This document shows, in pieces, positions 1 to 10,792 of a stretch of DNA of 64,000 nt. Both the position numbers and the translations under genes were made by a program. The notes under the pieces were generated by a model. The model did no database searches. It saw only the letters and a list, made by a program, of their open reading frames with translations, and was not told the DNA's origin. This DNA is from Calamus simplicifolius (lineage: Eukaryota > Streptophyta > Magnoliopsida > Arecales > Arecaceae). Numbering within the stretch: position 1 is the first letter of the stretch; the number at the start of each line of letters is the position of its first letter. The stretch spans positions 124,001-188,000 of the forward strand of contig UESW01003904.1 in the NCBI GenBank assembly GCA_900491605.1. The letters run 5' to 3'.

Positions 1-960
1 TTGGAAGAGCTCAGCCGCCGGATTACCAACCCTCTAGAGACAGACTATGACATCCGCCCACCGATGTCTCTCCGCATCATGGAGGAGCCTATCTCCACTC
101 AGTTTCGTCTCCCTCAGCTGGACCCTTATGACGGGACCACGGACCCCTTGAACCACCTGGAGAGTTACAAGGTTCTTTTGCAGGTCCAGGGGGAAACCGA
201 TTCGCTCATGTGCATCGCTTTCCTAGCCACCTTGAAGAAAGCTTCCCGAGCCTGGTATTCCCGCCTGCCGCCGCGAAGCATCGATTCCTTCCGTCAGCTG
301 GAGAGGGCCTTCCTGGCCCACTTTGATGCCTGCAGGAAGATTCCAAGGGTAGCCGATAGCCTCTTCTCCGTCCAACAAAAGGTTGGCGAGTCCCTTAGGG
401 ACTACGTTGCACGGTTCAAGGAGGCTGCCCTGGAAGTTTACAATCTTGAAGACTCCGTGGCAACTTTGGCCTTGAAGCGAGGGCTTCGCCCGTCTCGCTT
501 CGCGTACTCCCTTGATAAGAAGTCGCCCGGCTCCTATGCCGAGCTCTTAACCAGGCCCAGAAATACATTCGGGTTGACGAGGCTGACTCCTCCCGACGCG
601 AGGCTAGTGGGAGCATCTCCAAGAAACCGGCCTGACCAGAACCTGTCGAAGCTCGTCCTAGAAGACCTGAACCTCCTCACCGGCCAGACAACCGTCCCCA
701 AGCCCCTGCACCAAGAGATGGACCCTACACCCCACTGCTCGCCCCGATATCGCAGATCCTGCTCGAGATTGAAGGGGAGCCTTATCTTTAGCGCCCTCCT
801 CCAATAAACCCGAAGATCCCCCGCAACAAAAACCTCTACTGTCGTTATCACCGAGATCACGGTCATGACACTGACGACTATCACCAGCTGAAGAAGGCAA
901 TAGAAGACCTTATCCAATGAGGCCACCTGGGAAAGTTCATCCAGAGGAACAACCCGGAAG
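1..960 (+). pseudogene. gag: gag (capsid/nucleocapsid) of element 1, broken
   Basis: The frame is open from base 1 to about 550 and contains the Tat gag core: the LDPYDGTTDPLNHLESYK stretch, the FLAHFDACRKIPRVADSLF stretch and the ARFKEAALEVYNLED stretch. An indel near 550 moves the homologous reading (QAQKYIRVDEADSSRRE) to another frame. The zinc-binding motif C-x2-H-x4-H-x4-C, typical of Tat gag and intact in element 2, lies at about 838-880, but here its last Cys is Tyr (YCRYHRDHGHDTDDY). A TGA at about 918 follows. The product would package the element RNA into cytoplasmic particles. The N-terminus is outside the window. Confidence 0.9.
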
Positions 961-1135
961 CTCCTGGCCCGTCAGCGCCCCCGCTGCCGATGATCGACAA
1001 TGCTCCAACTGAGAAGACGGTGGCAATGATTTCCTGGGGGTAGGTGGACTGCCCAAGAGGCCGAGAGAGGAGGGGGAGTTAGACTCTGTAATCCCTTTTT
1101 CTAAAAGGGACTTAGAGGGGGTAGTTAATGAAAAT

Positions 1136-1803
1136 AATGACAGTATCATTGTGTCAATGACGATAGCCAAACACCCTGTAAAAAGAATTTTGATCGATAG
1201 TGGGAGCTCGGTGAACGTTTTGAACTACGATGCTTTTGTTCACATGAGTTTGTCATCTGACTTGCTTCGACCTGTCACCACGCCCTTGATGGGGTTCACA
1301 GGAGACTCCGTACAAGTTGAGGGGGATATCACCCTTCCTGTTACGGCTGGCACGGCCCCACACCAAAGCATGGTCCTCATGAGCTTCCTAGGGTCCGGGT
1401 GCCCCTTGCCTACAACGCTATCCTCGGAAGGTCTGGACTCAACCTCTTGGATGCCGTTATCTCTACTAAGAGGCTCCTTGTGAGGCTTCCCGCCAGAGGA
1501 GGGGTCGGGGAGATGTGGGGGGAGCAGAACCCGCCCCTACTTTGCTGCCACATGTCTCCAGGTCTGCAGGAGGTGATGCCTGCGCCCGCGCCAGAGGTGT
1601 TGGACCCCCGGGACCTAGAAAGGAGAGGAGAACCGGCCGAGCGTCTACTGGCCTTCCCTCTCGGGGAGGACCCGGCAAGAACGATCCGCATCGAAGCTTC
1701 GCTCCCAAGGAGGCCCGCGATCGGCTCCTTGCTTTCCTATGAGCCAACGATGACATCTTCGCCTGGTCGACGTTGGACATGCCGGGAATTCCTGAGGAGG
1801 TGA
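1136..1803 (+). pseudogene. retropepsin-like aspartic protease of element 1, frameshifted
   Basis: The active-site motif LIDSGSSVNVLNYDA (D-S-G) is seen at about 1190-1235, followed by TTPLMGFTGDSV and then, after an indel near 1393, AYNAILGRSGLNLLDAVIS in another frame (about 1405-1460). The flap-to-C-terminal ILGR motif is the usual second half of gypsy proteases. The protease would process Gag-Pol in the particle. The frameshift separates active site and C-terminal half, so it is non-functional. After the protease the frame continues into an acidic linker before RT. Confidence 0.88.
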
Positions 1804-1879
1804 TCACCCATCGGCTCAACATCAAGCCTGAGTGACGACCCATTTGACAAAAGAAGAGAAGTTTTGCCTTAGATAGATA

Positions 1880-2540
1880 GAAGGCTGTGGACAAAGAGGT
1901 GCGAAAGCTCTTGGCAGCCGGTCATATCTGTGAAGTGCACTACCCGACTGGCTGGCGAATATCGTGATGGTGCGTAAGGCCAATGGGAGCTGGAGGATGT
2001 ACGTGGACTTCACTAATCTCAATAAGGCATGCCCCAAGGATAGCTTCCCACTGCCCCGGATTGATCAGCTAGTGGATGCTACGTCCGGGCACGAGGCTCT
2101 TAGCTTCATGGATGTATTTTCGGGGTACAACCAAATAAGGATGGACCCAGCTGATGAAGAGGCCACTTCCTTTGTCACCGAAAAAGAAATTTACTGCTAT
2201 AAAGTGATGCCGTTTGGGCTGAAGAATGCCGAGGCAACTTATCAGAGGTTGATGAATAAGGTCTTTGAGGGCCAGATTGGGCGCAACATGGAGGTGTATG
2301 TGGATGATATGTTAACCAAGAGCACCCATGCGGCTGACCATGTCATTGATCTTGCGAAAACCTTCAGCAACCGGCGCCAATATCGGATGAGGCTGAACCC
2401 CCACAAGTGTGCCTTCGGGGTTGCAGCGGGCAAGTTCTTGGGCTTCATGGTGACTCAGCACGGGATCGAAGCCAATCCTGACAAGATCCGGGCCATCCTG
2501 GATATGAGGCCCCGGGCTAGCAAAAAGAGGTGCAGCGCTT
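1880..2540 (+). pseudogene. reverse transcriptase domain of element 1
   Basis: The reading MVRKANGSWRMYVDFTNLNK, then FMDVFSGYNQIRMDP, MPFGLKNAEATYQRLMNKVF and VYVDDMLTKS gives the conserved Ty3/gypsy RT blocks in order. The catalytic YVDD lies at 2297-2308 and is intact. The upstream part of the domain (about 1880-1960) is in a different frame (QLAANIVMV context), so an indel separates the N-terminal fingers. Downstream the frame breaks again around 2530, just before the thumb/connection (VQRLTGRVAALSHFMSRSAERCLPFFKAL is in the next frame). It would copy the RNA genome into cDNA inside the particle. Confidence 0.93.
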
Positions 2541-3050
2541 GACCGGAAGGGTGGCAGCCCTGAGTCACTTCATGTCAAGATCAGCGGAGAGATGCCTACC
2601 CTTCTTCAAGGCGTTGCGCAAGGTCAACGGCTTCGAATGGACAAAGGAGTGCCAGGACGCCTTCAAGGAGTTGAAGCAATTTCTATCCACTCCCCCGTTA
2701 CTGTCTAAGCCAAGGAGCAGGGAGGAGCTTCTTCTGTATCTGGCAGCCTCCCCCGAGGTCGTCAGCTCTGTGCTCGTACGTATGGATGCTGATGGAATGC
2801 AGAGGCTAGTCTATTACACCAGTAAGGTGCTTCATGATGCCGAGACCAGATACACCAGGACTGAGAAGATCATCTTCGCCTTGGTGGTCTCCGCACAGCG
2901 CTTCCGACCCTATTTCCAAGCTCACCTCATCGTGGTGCTCACGGACCAACCTCTCTGAACTATTCTATCCCGTCCTGACACCTCGGGACAATTAGCCAAG
3001 TGGGCTGTTAAGCTGAGCAAGTTTGATCTGTCCATCTAGCCAAGATCTGC
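2530..3050 (+). pseudogene. Ty3-type RNase H of element 1 (degenerate catalytic site)
   Basis: The frame 2530-2958 carries the RT connection and then LLLYLAASPEVVSSVLVRMD, VYYTSKVLHDAETRY and VVLTDQPL, the recognisable gypsy RNase H. The first catalytic Asp of the canonical LDAS motif is Ala (LAAS), also in element 2, so the loss predates this copy. A stop follows TDQPL at 2956-2958, although homology continues (SRPDTSGQLAKWAVKLSKFDLSI) to about 3040. Loss of activity here agrees with the known Tat pattern, in which the second RNase H takes over. Confidence 0.85.
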
Positions 3051-3051
3051 C

Positions 3052-3610
3052 ATGAAGTCCCAAGTATTAGCTAATTTTTTGGTCGAGTGTACCTCGACTG
3101 AAGAAGGCCATGAAGAGTCGCGTCCGGAGGTGCGCATGGAGCCACCCCCGGCGAGGGGAGCAGAAGGAGAAGAGTGGATCCTACATGTGGATGGAGCGGC
3201 TAACTCTCAAGGAAGTGGAGCTGGACTTATCCTCGCAAGCCCCGAGGGGGAGGTAGTAGAGTATGCCCTTCGGTTCCTTTTCTCAGCTACCAATAATCAG
3301 GCGGAATATGAAGCCCTGCTTGCGGGGATGAAACTGGCCAAGGAGCTTGGAGCAGAGCGTCTGAGAGCCTTCACAGATTCCCAGCTTGTCTTCGGGCAAG
3401 TTGCTGAAGAGTATGAGGCCAGAGACCCAACCATGTCACGCTACTTAAGCGAGGTGTAGTCCCAGGCCTCCCGATTCTCCTACTTTCATGTCAACTATAT
3501 TCCCCGGGCAAAAACGCTAGGGCTGATGCATTGTCCCGACTGGCCACCTCGGCTGACGGGACCCTGGGAAGAACGTATGTGGAGCACCTGCAGGCCCCAA
3601 GCATTGAAGC
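3052..3610 (+). pseudogene. archaeal-like (second) RNase H of element 1
   Basis: The frame 3052-3459 starts with MKSQVLANFLVE, then a variable acidic linker, then WILHVDGAANSQGSGAGLIL, TNNQAEYEALLAGMKLAKEL and FTDSQLVFGQV. Those supply the D, E and D of the RNase H active site. The last Asp is in the ARADALSR motif just downstream (about 3510-3540), in a different frame after a TAG at 3457-3459. This domain removes RNA from the RNA:DNA hybrid and is the lineage marker for Tat. Because the stop separates the final catalytic Asp, this copy is inactive. Confidence 0.9.
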
Positions 3611-3699
3611 GGTGGAAGAAGCATTGCCAGTTGAGTAGGGGCCCTCTTGGATGGACGTCTATGTATGATATTTGACCGACGGTACTCTCCCTAAAGACC

Positions 3700-4881
3700 T
3701 GCAGAAGCTAGATTACTCAAGCGGCGAGCTCCAAGGTTCCTGATAATGGACGGGAGGCTCTATCGAAGGTCATTTTCATACCCGTCCTCAAGTGCATAGG
3801 GCCAGCTGAAGTAGATTACATCTTGCAGGAGATCCACGAAGGCATCTGTGGAAGTCATCTGGGGGGCAGAGCCCTAGCCTACAAGGCCCTACGACAGGGA
3901 TATTACTGGCTCACCACGAAGGAAGATGCGGCTGAGCTTGTCAAGAAATGTGATAGCTGCCAGCGCCACACCAATATTCAGCAACAGCCGGCATCTCAGC
4001 TGACCCCTTTGGTGGTGGCACCTTGGCCATTCGCTCAGTGGGGTATGGATATCTTGGGGCCATTCCCTTCGGCCTTCGGACAGCGCAAGTTCCTCCTGGT
4101 GGCCATTGATCACTTCACCAAGTGGATTGAAGCCAAAGCCCTTGCTAAAATTACTGAAAACAAGGTGAGATCATTCTTTTGGAAGTCCATCATATGTCGG
4201 TTCGGGCTACTCCATACATTAGTCACCGACAATGGTCGGCAGTTTGATAATGCGCCTTTCCGGAAGTTCTGCGCCGAACTGGGCATCCACCAGAGGTTCA
4301 CTTCTGTCGGACACCCTCAGACTAATGGCGCGGCCGAAGTGACCAATCGTATCATTCTCCAAAGATTGAGAACCCGGCTGGATGATTGCAAAGGGCGATG
4401 GGTGGAGGAGCTTCACAATGTGCTATGGGCCTACCATACAACGCTACGAGCCCCCACCGGAGAGACTCCGTTTAGCCTGATTTTTGGGTCCGAAGCCGTT
4501 ATCCCAGTGGAGATAGGCTCCCCGAGTCCTCGGGTGGAGTCGTATGATGAGAAAGATAACTCGGACCGGCTGCGGGCCAACCTTGACCTGGTGAAGGAAG
4601 TGCGGGACCGATCGCGGTTGCGGATGGTGGTCTACCGACAATGAGCTGCCAGATACTACAACGCCCGCGTACGTCCCAAGACTTTCTTGTCGGGAGACCT
4701 GGTCCTCTGACGGGCTGAAGTCTCAAAGCCGACGGAGAGGGGAAAGCTAGCCCCGAATTAGGAAGGACCCTATCGGATCGTCGAGACACTTCGGCACGGA
4801 GCTTACAAGATTGAAGAGCTTGATGGGAAGCCACTTCCCCGAACATGGAATGCAGACAACCTTCGTCGGTATTATCAGTAG
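3700..4881 (+). pseudogene. integrase of element 1 with in-frame stops
   Basis: The frame 3823-4644 contains the HHCC zinc-binding region (EIHEGICGSHLGG to KKCDSCQRH) and the DDE core: D in WGMDILGPFP, D in VTDNGRQFD and E in NGAAEVTNR. The C-terminal part continues in the same frame through TGA (4642-4644), a second TGA near 4706 and a TAG near 4760. It includes the GPY-type motif EGPYRIVE and ends with WNADNLRRYYQ and a natural TAG at 4879-4881. The homologous N-terminal start (KRRASKF-like) near 3720 is already disrupted. It would insert cDNA into the nuclear genome; the three premature stops make it a pseudogene. Confidence 0.93.
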
Positions 4882-4979
4882 CGCATCTTTCCTCTCACAT
4901 TAAATCATGTATTCTTTTGGGCCTTCGCCCCTCATTCTATATTAATGAATTTCAATTCTAGCTCCTGAGTTCTTTTACT

Positions 4980-6245
4980 TAAAGCCCTGGACAAGCCAGG
5001 CATAAAGCCTGACTCCTGTCGGCACCTAAAGCCCTGGACCAGCCAGGCATAAAACCCGACCCCCGTCGGCACCTAAAGCCCTAGACCAGCCAGGCATAAA
5101 GCCCGACCCCCATAGCACCTAAAGCCCTGGACCAGCCAGGCATAAAGCCCGACTCCCATCGGCACCTAAAGGCCTGGACCAGCCAGGCATAAAGCCCGAC
5201 CCCCGCCGGCACCTAACGCCCTGGACCAGCCAGGCATAAAGCCCGACTCCCGTCGGGACCTAAAGCCCTGGACCAGCCAGGCATAAATCCGGACCCCCAT
5301 CGGCACCTAAAGCCCTAGACCAGCCAGGCATAAAGCTCGACCCCTGTTGGCACCTAAAGCCCTGGACCAGCCAGGCATAAAGCCCAACACCCATCGGCAT
5401 CTAAAGCCCTGGACCAGCCGGCATAAAGCCCGACTCCCGTCGGCACCTAAAGCCCTGGATCAGCCAGGCATAAAGCCCCACTCCCGTCGGCACCTAAAGC
5501 CCTGAACCAGCCAGGCATAAAGCCCGACACCCATCGGTACCTAAAGCCCTAGACCAGCCAGGCATAAAGCCCAACTCCCATTGGCACCTAAAGCCCTGGA
5601 CCAGCCAGGCATAAAGCCCGACACCGATGCACCAAAAGCCCTGGACCAGCCAGGCATAAAGCCCGACATCCGTCGGCCTAAAGTCCTGGACCAGCCACCA
5701 TAAAGCCCAACCCCCGTCGGCACCTAAAGCCCTGAACTAGCCAGGCATAAAGCCCGACACCCATCGGCACCTAAAGCCCTCGACCAGCCAGGCATAAATC
5801 CCGACCCCCGTCGGCACCTAAAGCCCTCGACCAGCCAGGCATAAAGCCCGACACCTGTCGGCACCTAAAGCCCTGGACCAGCCAGGCATAAAGCCCGACT
5901 CCCATCGACACCTAAAGCCCTGGACCAGCCAGGCATAAAGCCCGACTCCTGTCGGCACCTAAAGCCTTGGACCAGCCATGCATAAAGCCCGACACCCGTC
6001 GACGCCTAAAGCCCTAGACGAGCCAGGCATAAAGCCTGACTCCCGTCGGCACCTAAAGCCCTGGACCAGCCAGGCATAAAGCCCGACTCCCGTTGGCACC
6101 TAAAGCCCTGGACCAACAAGGCATAAAGCCCGACCCCCGTCGGCACCTAAAGCCCTGGACCAGCCAGGCATAAAGCCCAACCCCATTGGTACCTAAAGCC
6201 CTGGACCAGCCAGGCATAAAGTCCGACCCCCCGTCGGCACCTAAA
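4980..6245. repeat. 47-bp tandem array, about 27 copies, 3' of integrase in element 1
   Basis: The unit starts ACCTAAAGCCCTGGACCAGC and continues CAGGCATAAAGCCCGACnCC and CGTCGGC. Consecutive starts at 5117, 5164 and 5211 give a 47-bp period. Most units differ by only one or a few substitutions, which implies recent amplification or homogenisation. Position between integrase and the antisense gene matches the amplified repeat known from the Retand family. Short reading frames across the array simply reflect the period and are not genes. Confidence 0.95.
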
Positions 6246-6601
6246 TCCATGTGCCTGCCAGGTACAAGACCCGCCATACCCCAGGCAGAGCGGTGTGCCA
6301 TCGGTCCTAAGGAACCCGCCTACTTCAACCTCCAAAGTCCGATGCTTCAACCCCATGAAGCCTATCCTTCCTGGCCCCGAGTTTTGGTCCTAGATGGCTA
6401 AGATGGAGTAATTCACGCATGAATTGAGAGTTATCCCCTGGCACTAATAGGACCGAGAGGTTGCGCATCATCAACCAATGAATTTGGGATAAGGGTCGCA
6501 GATAGACAATTTATCTTGGAGGAAAAAGATATTTCATTAATTTGAAGTGATTACAAAACGCCGACATAGTCGGACTTGCAAAAATAAAAATACAAGGAAG
6601 C
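6246..6601. other. spacer between tandem array and antisense gene 1
   Basis: This is about 350 bp of element 1 without coding signs. It is unique sequence, with degenerate array edges up to about 6300, and would contain the polyadenylation region of the antisense gene on the minus strand and 3' untranslated sequence of the sense transcript. No specific motif could be assigned. Confidence 0.5.
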
Positions 6602-8914
6602 TCACGGTTCAGCTGGCGTGGGCTCATCATCGGAGGGGGCCGAATCCGAGAAGTGATCTGGTTCGACTTCCAGGGCTTGGGGAAAGTTCAAGTCCCTAGC
6701 AATTTTCTCCTTCCCGTGCTGGAACCCTTGAAGAAACATCGCCGTCGAGGCTTCTGCCAGGGCATCTGCAAAGCTCCCGGACGCTTTGTATTCTTCTATG
6801 ATTCTTGCGGTCCTGGCCACAATGGCGGCTTCCACCTCAACGGCCCGAGTTCCTTCCTCCACGGTGAGGGCTGCCGCTGCAGCCCTCTCGGCCTCTTGGG
6901 CGCAGCTTGCCTCCTCCTCGGCTTGGTTCGCCTTCTCCTTCGCTGCCCTTGCATTTTCCTCCACGGCCCTTGCTTTTTCCTCCACTATCGTTGCCTTTTC
7001 CTCCGCGGCCCTTGCCTAATCCTTCGCTGACCCTACTCTCTCCGCAGCCGCGGCCGCCCGACCCTCGATTTCTTGGATGGCCAAGGTCAGCTCAGAGATG
7101 TGCAGGTCTCTGGCCATCACGGCATTTTCAGCTTCCATCATCTGGTGGAGCGCCGCCTGCAGACGGTTGGCCTCGGCCTCCGCTCGGCTCTCAGCGACCC
7201 TTATTTCATTGGCCCGAGCGGTTCTAGCCGACTCTAGCGCCCCCTCAGCCGCCTCTGTGCGATGCCGGGCCTCTTCGGCCTCCTTCTGTGCCTCGCGCAG
7301 AAGGGCCTTCCCACCGTGGATCACCTCCCTCGCGGCCCTTAGAGAATGCGCAAGCTGCATGCAAGCTCCAGGTCAAAAAAAAAGGGAAAATATAGAAGCA
7401 AAGGGTGGCAGGACCACTTACTCTGACAAGGGCCGCTTAGGACTCCCGGAAGAATGTACCCGCCTTCAGGTGGCTAAGCTCTTCCAGGACCTCAGGCATG
7501 AAAATTGGAGAAAGGACCTGCTCTGCCCAATGCACATCATTCAGGATGGAGTCCCGGGGCGGCCTTGGTCTGGCCCTGCTCCGTTCGGCTGCCTCAGCAT
7601 TCTCCGACTCGGCATGCGGGCTGCTCCTCGACGTCCTCTCGGGGGGTGGGCTTGCTGTCCCTGATGGCCCTTCACCCCAGCTCCTGACTGCCTCGGGTGG
7701 AGTCGGTTCACCAGGGGCAGGGAGCTCCTCCGCTACTGTGGGCTCCTCCACCATTGTCGGTTCCTCTGCAGCTGACTCCTCCATTGGTACCCCCTCGGTC
7801 GCCGCCCTCTCTAGCGGGATGTCGGCTATGAGGTCGATCTTCGGAGCGACCGGGGGGTCTTGCGGTGCTGATGGTCGGGGGACCCGAGCTGTCGAGCGTT
7901 TTGAGGCTGGGGCTTGCTGGCCTTCACTCGGCCCTTCTCGGGCCCTCTTCTTGGAGACGGCCTTCAGGAGTCTATGGGTCGAGATCTTCATGGCTGTATG
8001 ATATCGGTTAAGGTAAAAAGGGAAAAAAAATAAAACAAAACGAAACCAAGCAAAACTTTGGCTAAGTATGGAAATGGCTTACCCCGGTGGGAGATAAGAC
8101 CCGCCAACTGGAGGTTATCTTCTGTCAGGAGCAGGATGTACCGAGGGATCTCGGCAGCCAACAACTGACCCAATGCTTCCCGGTCTCCAGGGTGGACGGC
8201 GGAGTTCGCGTTGCCTCGAAGGTCGAGGTCTCCCCACCAGGGCCTGACTTGGTCTAGGCTGGCAAAAAAGAACTGGGATTTCCATCCCTTGATCGAAGAA
8301 GGAAGGAAAAGCTTGAGGACCCGGTTGGGTTGGGGCTGGAACAGCCACCAACACTTCTGGGACCGAAGGATATAAAAAGACCGAAAAAGGGAGATTCGGG
8401 GGGTGATGCCAAGGCGATGATAGAGAACGACAAAGGCACTAATGACTCGATAGGAATTTGGGACCAGCTGGGAATGAGTCAAGGAATAGTATTCAAGGAG
8501 GTTGACGAAAAAGGGAGGAAAGGGTGGGCGGAGGCCTGCCTTCAGACAAATCTCGTAAATGGCCACTCGGCCAGATCGTGAGGAGATGACTCTATCATCG
8601 AGAGTCGGCAGAAAAAGCTCAACATCCCGGGGAATCTGATAACGGGCCCGAATTTTTGCCAAATCCTGGCCTGTTACCGTGGAGGCGGTCCCCTCCAGGG
8701 ACTCCTCCACCCTCGAGGAGGTGCCGGCCTCTGATCGGCGGCTCCTCGATGGAGCCCTACCAGTGACCCGCCGCTGGGCCAGAGGGACGCGGTCCTCCGA
8801 ATCGGTGGACCACTCAAGTGGAGGAGAGGGGGAAGGAACAGGAGAGGCGCAGTGCCTCTCAGAGGGAGAACGATTCTTCGAATCGTCCTCCGAGGTCCGA
8901 GATGGGGAACTCAT
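6602..8914 (-). pseudogene. antisense three-exon gene of element 1 (Transposase_28-like plus coiled coil)
   Basis: Exons on the minus strand are 8914-8083, 7993-7422 and 7354-6602. Exon 1 (277 codons) has a Ser/Arg-rich start and then the domain known from plants as 'putative gypsy type transposon', recognised by LRPPFPPFFVNLLEYYSL, QLVPNSYRVISAFVVLYHRL and IKGWKSQFFFASL. Intron 1 is GTAAGCC to CATACAG, phase 1. Exon 2 is a Pro/Glu/Ser-rich linker. Intron 2 is GTAAGT to GCATGCAG, phase 0. Exon 3 is Ala/Glu-rich coiled coil with a C-terminal FLQGFQHGKEKI motif and an acidic tail. A TAA at the end of exon 2 and a TAG at 7018-7016 interrupt it. The splice structure is inferred from signals and from identical phases in elements 2 and 3. 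Function is unknown. Confidence 0.82.
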
Positions 8915-9055
8915 GGATAAAAGAAGGAATGGAGGAGTCTAGAAGAGACAAAAAAACTGACCTGAAGGAAGGGAAGCTAAGCGTAGGTTCTTGGGTTGCA
9001 GGGGAGACCAAGACGCAGAGGCTTAGAGGAAGACGACGATGGCAGCAGTGGTGTG

Positions 9056-9082
9056 GTTTTATTGGGTTTCAAATTGTCCCGC
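9056..9082 (-). promoter_or_regulatory. candidate promoter of antisense gene 1
   Basis: On the minus strand GCGGGACAATTTGAAA (9082-9067) is followed immediately by CCAATAAAACC (9066-9056), a TATA-like sequence about 140 bp upstream of the antisense ATG at 8914. Element 2 has the same GCGGGACAnTTTTGAAA block just upstream of a better TATA box. The assignment is inference from conservation; no transcript start can be seen. Confidence 0.4.
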
Positions 9083-9394
9083 CTTATCTCATCAGCCACA
9101 TTGATCCCCACCATAGGCTGGCTCACCTCGATGGTTGCCCAGCGCGTGATACGATACGCCTCTGGCCAATGATGGGACTTCGCTGACGTCACGCTGTGAG
9201 AGGTAATGATGATGCGGCTTTCCATGCGGACTTCAAAGAGTTAATCTCGCCTCGAGGACGATCATGGCGGGCTCAGTGGACGGAAGCGGCCGCCTTTTCA
9301 CATTCCCCATGCCGTCCGCATAGAGATGTGGACAGGGATCAGCCACGTGGGAGGTAGCACCCCTTTCGCCTTGTCAGTGGGGCCCGCTTCGCCT

Positions 9395-9412
9395 TAGGGG
9401 TGAGGGGGCATC
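9395..9412 (+). other. polypurine tract of element 1
   Basis: AGGGGTGAGGGGGCATC abuts the 3' LTR start TGATGTGG at 9413. Elements 2 and 3 have comparable purine runs (GGGGCGGAGGGCACC and GGGCGAGGGGGCATA) at the same place. It primes plus-strand DNA synthesis in family members. Confidence 0.8.
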
Positions 9413-10792
9413 TGATGTGGCTAATCCAGCGCCATTAGAATAAATGGTAACAGCAGCTAACGGAGGTCCTCCCCTAACCCCGGAACCTCCTCCTTATCCG
9501 ACATCAGCGTTGGTTTCGCCAAGCGTCCACCTGGAGGACTATGTCTCCACGGAGTCATTCAACCCTTAGCTCTGCCGAACATCCGGTAAGACCCCGAGCA
9601 TCTCAACCCCGAGACCCCCCACCGGTCTCGGGGTGCACAAGCATCATCTCACCCCGAGACCCCCTCCGGTCTCGGGGTGAGGTCACTACATCTCAACCCT
9701 GAGACCCCCCTCCGGTCTCGGGGTGCACAAGCATCATCTCACCCCCGAGACCCTCTCCGGTCTTGGGGTGAGGTCACTGCATCTCAACCTCGAGACCCCC
9801 CTCCGGTCTCAGGGTGAGGTCCCTGCATCTCAACCTCGAGACCCCCTTCGATCTCGGGGTGCACAAGCATCATCTCACCCCAAGATCCCCTCCGGTCTCG
9901 GGGTGAGGTCACTGCATCTCAACCCCGAGACCCCCCTCCGGTCTTGGGGTGCATAAGCATCATCTCACCCCCGAGACCCCCTCCGGTCTCGGGGTGCACA
10001 GGCATCATCTCACTCCCGAGACCCCCTCCGGTCTCGGGGTGAGGTTACTGCATCTCAATCCCGAGACCCCCCTTCGGTCTCGAGGTGCACAGGCATCATC
10101 TCACCCTCGAAACCCCCTCCGGTCTCGGGGTGAGGCCACCGCATCTCAACCCCGAGAACCCCCTCCGGTCTCGGGGTGCACAAACGTCATCTCACCCCCG
10201 AGACCCCCTCCGGTCTCGGGACGTTCAGTACGTGAACCGGCCTTCGAACCAAATGACAACTTTGGGCCACCTGGCGCACCCACGTGACCCGCCGTGCGCC
10301 TGCGGCTGCTTGCGACCATACCTCATAACGGCGTATGGTGCATTGCATGTGTCACTGTGCATGACCATACCCCGTTACGGAGTACGATTTACTACCACTT
10401 GCAACTGTGCGCAGTCATGTCAAGCAACGGCGCGCACCAAATGCAACCGTGGCTATTAGACACCTGTAAAGCCATATTGACAGGTAACGCAGGGCGCCTC
10501 CGGCGTGCACAGTACGACAACAATCTTCCGGAACGGAAAGATGGGACATTCGAACATTTATAAAAGCATGCGCCCGCGTTGTGAGTAGGATCCTTGAACT
10601 CTGATTTTCTAGTTCCTACTAGCTGAAACCCTAACTGTTTCAGCTCCCTTCAGCTGAGCAGTTCTCGTCTGATCCCAAGTGACTAACTTGAGCGTCAGAG
10701 GGTCCCCATCGAAGCATCCGATCTTCGGGGACTTTCGGAGAGAAGGACGTCTATCTTTTTCGACGCTTGAAGAAGGTGACTTGGCATCATCA
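9413..10792 (+). repeat. 3' LTR of element 1
   Basis: It starts TGATGTGGCTAATCC after the polypurine tract and ends GACTTGGCATCATCA, giving TG...CA ends and 1380 bp. It holds a minisatellite in U3 (9590-10226), a TATA box TATAAAAG at 10559-10566 and, downstream, the lineage-conserved block ACTAACTTGAGCGTC (10682 onward) also found in the LTRs of elements 2 and 4. The start resembles that of element 2 (TGATATGGCTAATCA). Confidence 0.88.
9590..10226. repeat. U3 minisatellite with hairpin units, about 45 bp period
   Basis: About 14 units of CCCCGAGACCCCCTCCGGTC followed by TCGGGG and an alternating spacer, either GTGCACAAGCATCATCTCA or GTGAGGTCACTGCATCTCAA. Each unit is an inverted repeat, CCCCGAGACC versus GGTCTCGGGG, with a loop of about 5-6 nt, so each can form a stable stem in DNA or RNA. 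It lies wholly inside the LTR upstream of the TATA box. Confidence 0.93.

Larger units (their letters stand above)
1..10792 (+). mobile_element. Tat-lineage Ty3/gypsy LTR retrotransposon, element 1 (5' end outside window)
   Basis: The order gag, protease, RT, RNase H, second RNase H, integrase, tandem array, antisense gene, polypurine tract and 3' LTR is seen directly. The second, archaeal-like RNase H between the Ty3-type RNase H and integrase, and the extra reverse-strand gene downstream of pol, are established hallmarks of the plant Tat lineage (Tat/Retand/Ogre relatives). The element begins upstream of base 1, inside gag. Its 3' LTR ends at 10792, where GCCTG could be the right copy of the 5-bp target duplication; the left copy is outside the window. 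Every pol domain carries frameshifts or stops, so this copy is not autonomous. Confidence 0.95.

Noticed and set aside
5541..6401. Open frames on both strands across the 47-bp array, with Met-Pro-Gly-Trp-Ser-Arg type repeats
   Set aside because: They follow the repeat period and have no family resemblance; they are a by-product of the tandem array.
6653..8001. Plus-strand frames over antisense gene 1
   Set aside because: They mirror GC-rich antisense exons; the minus strand shows the domain, coiled coil and conserved splice sites.
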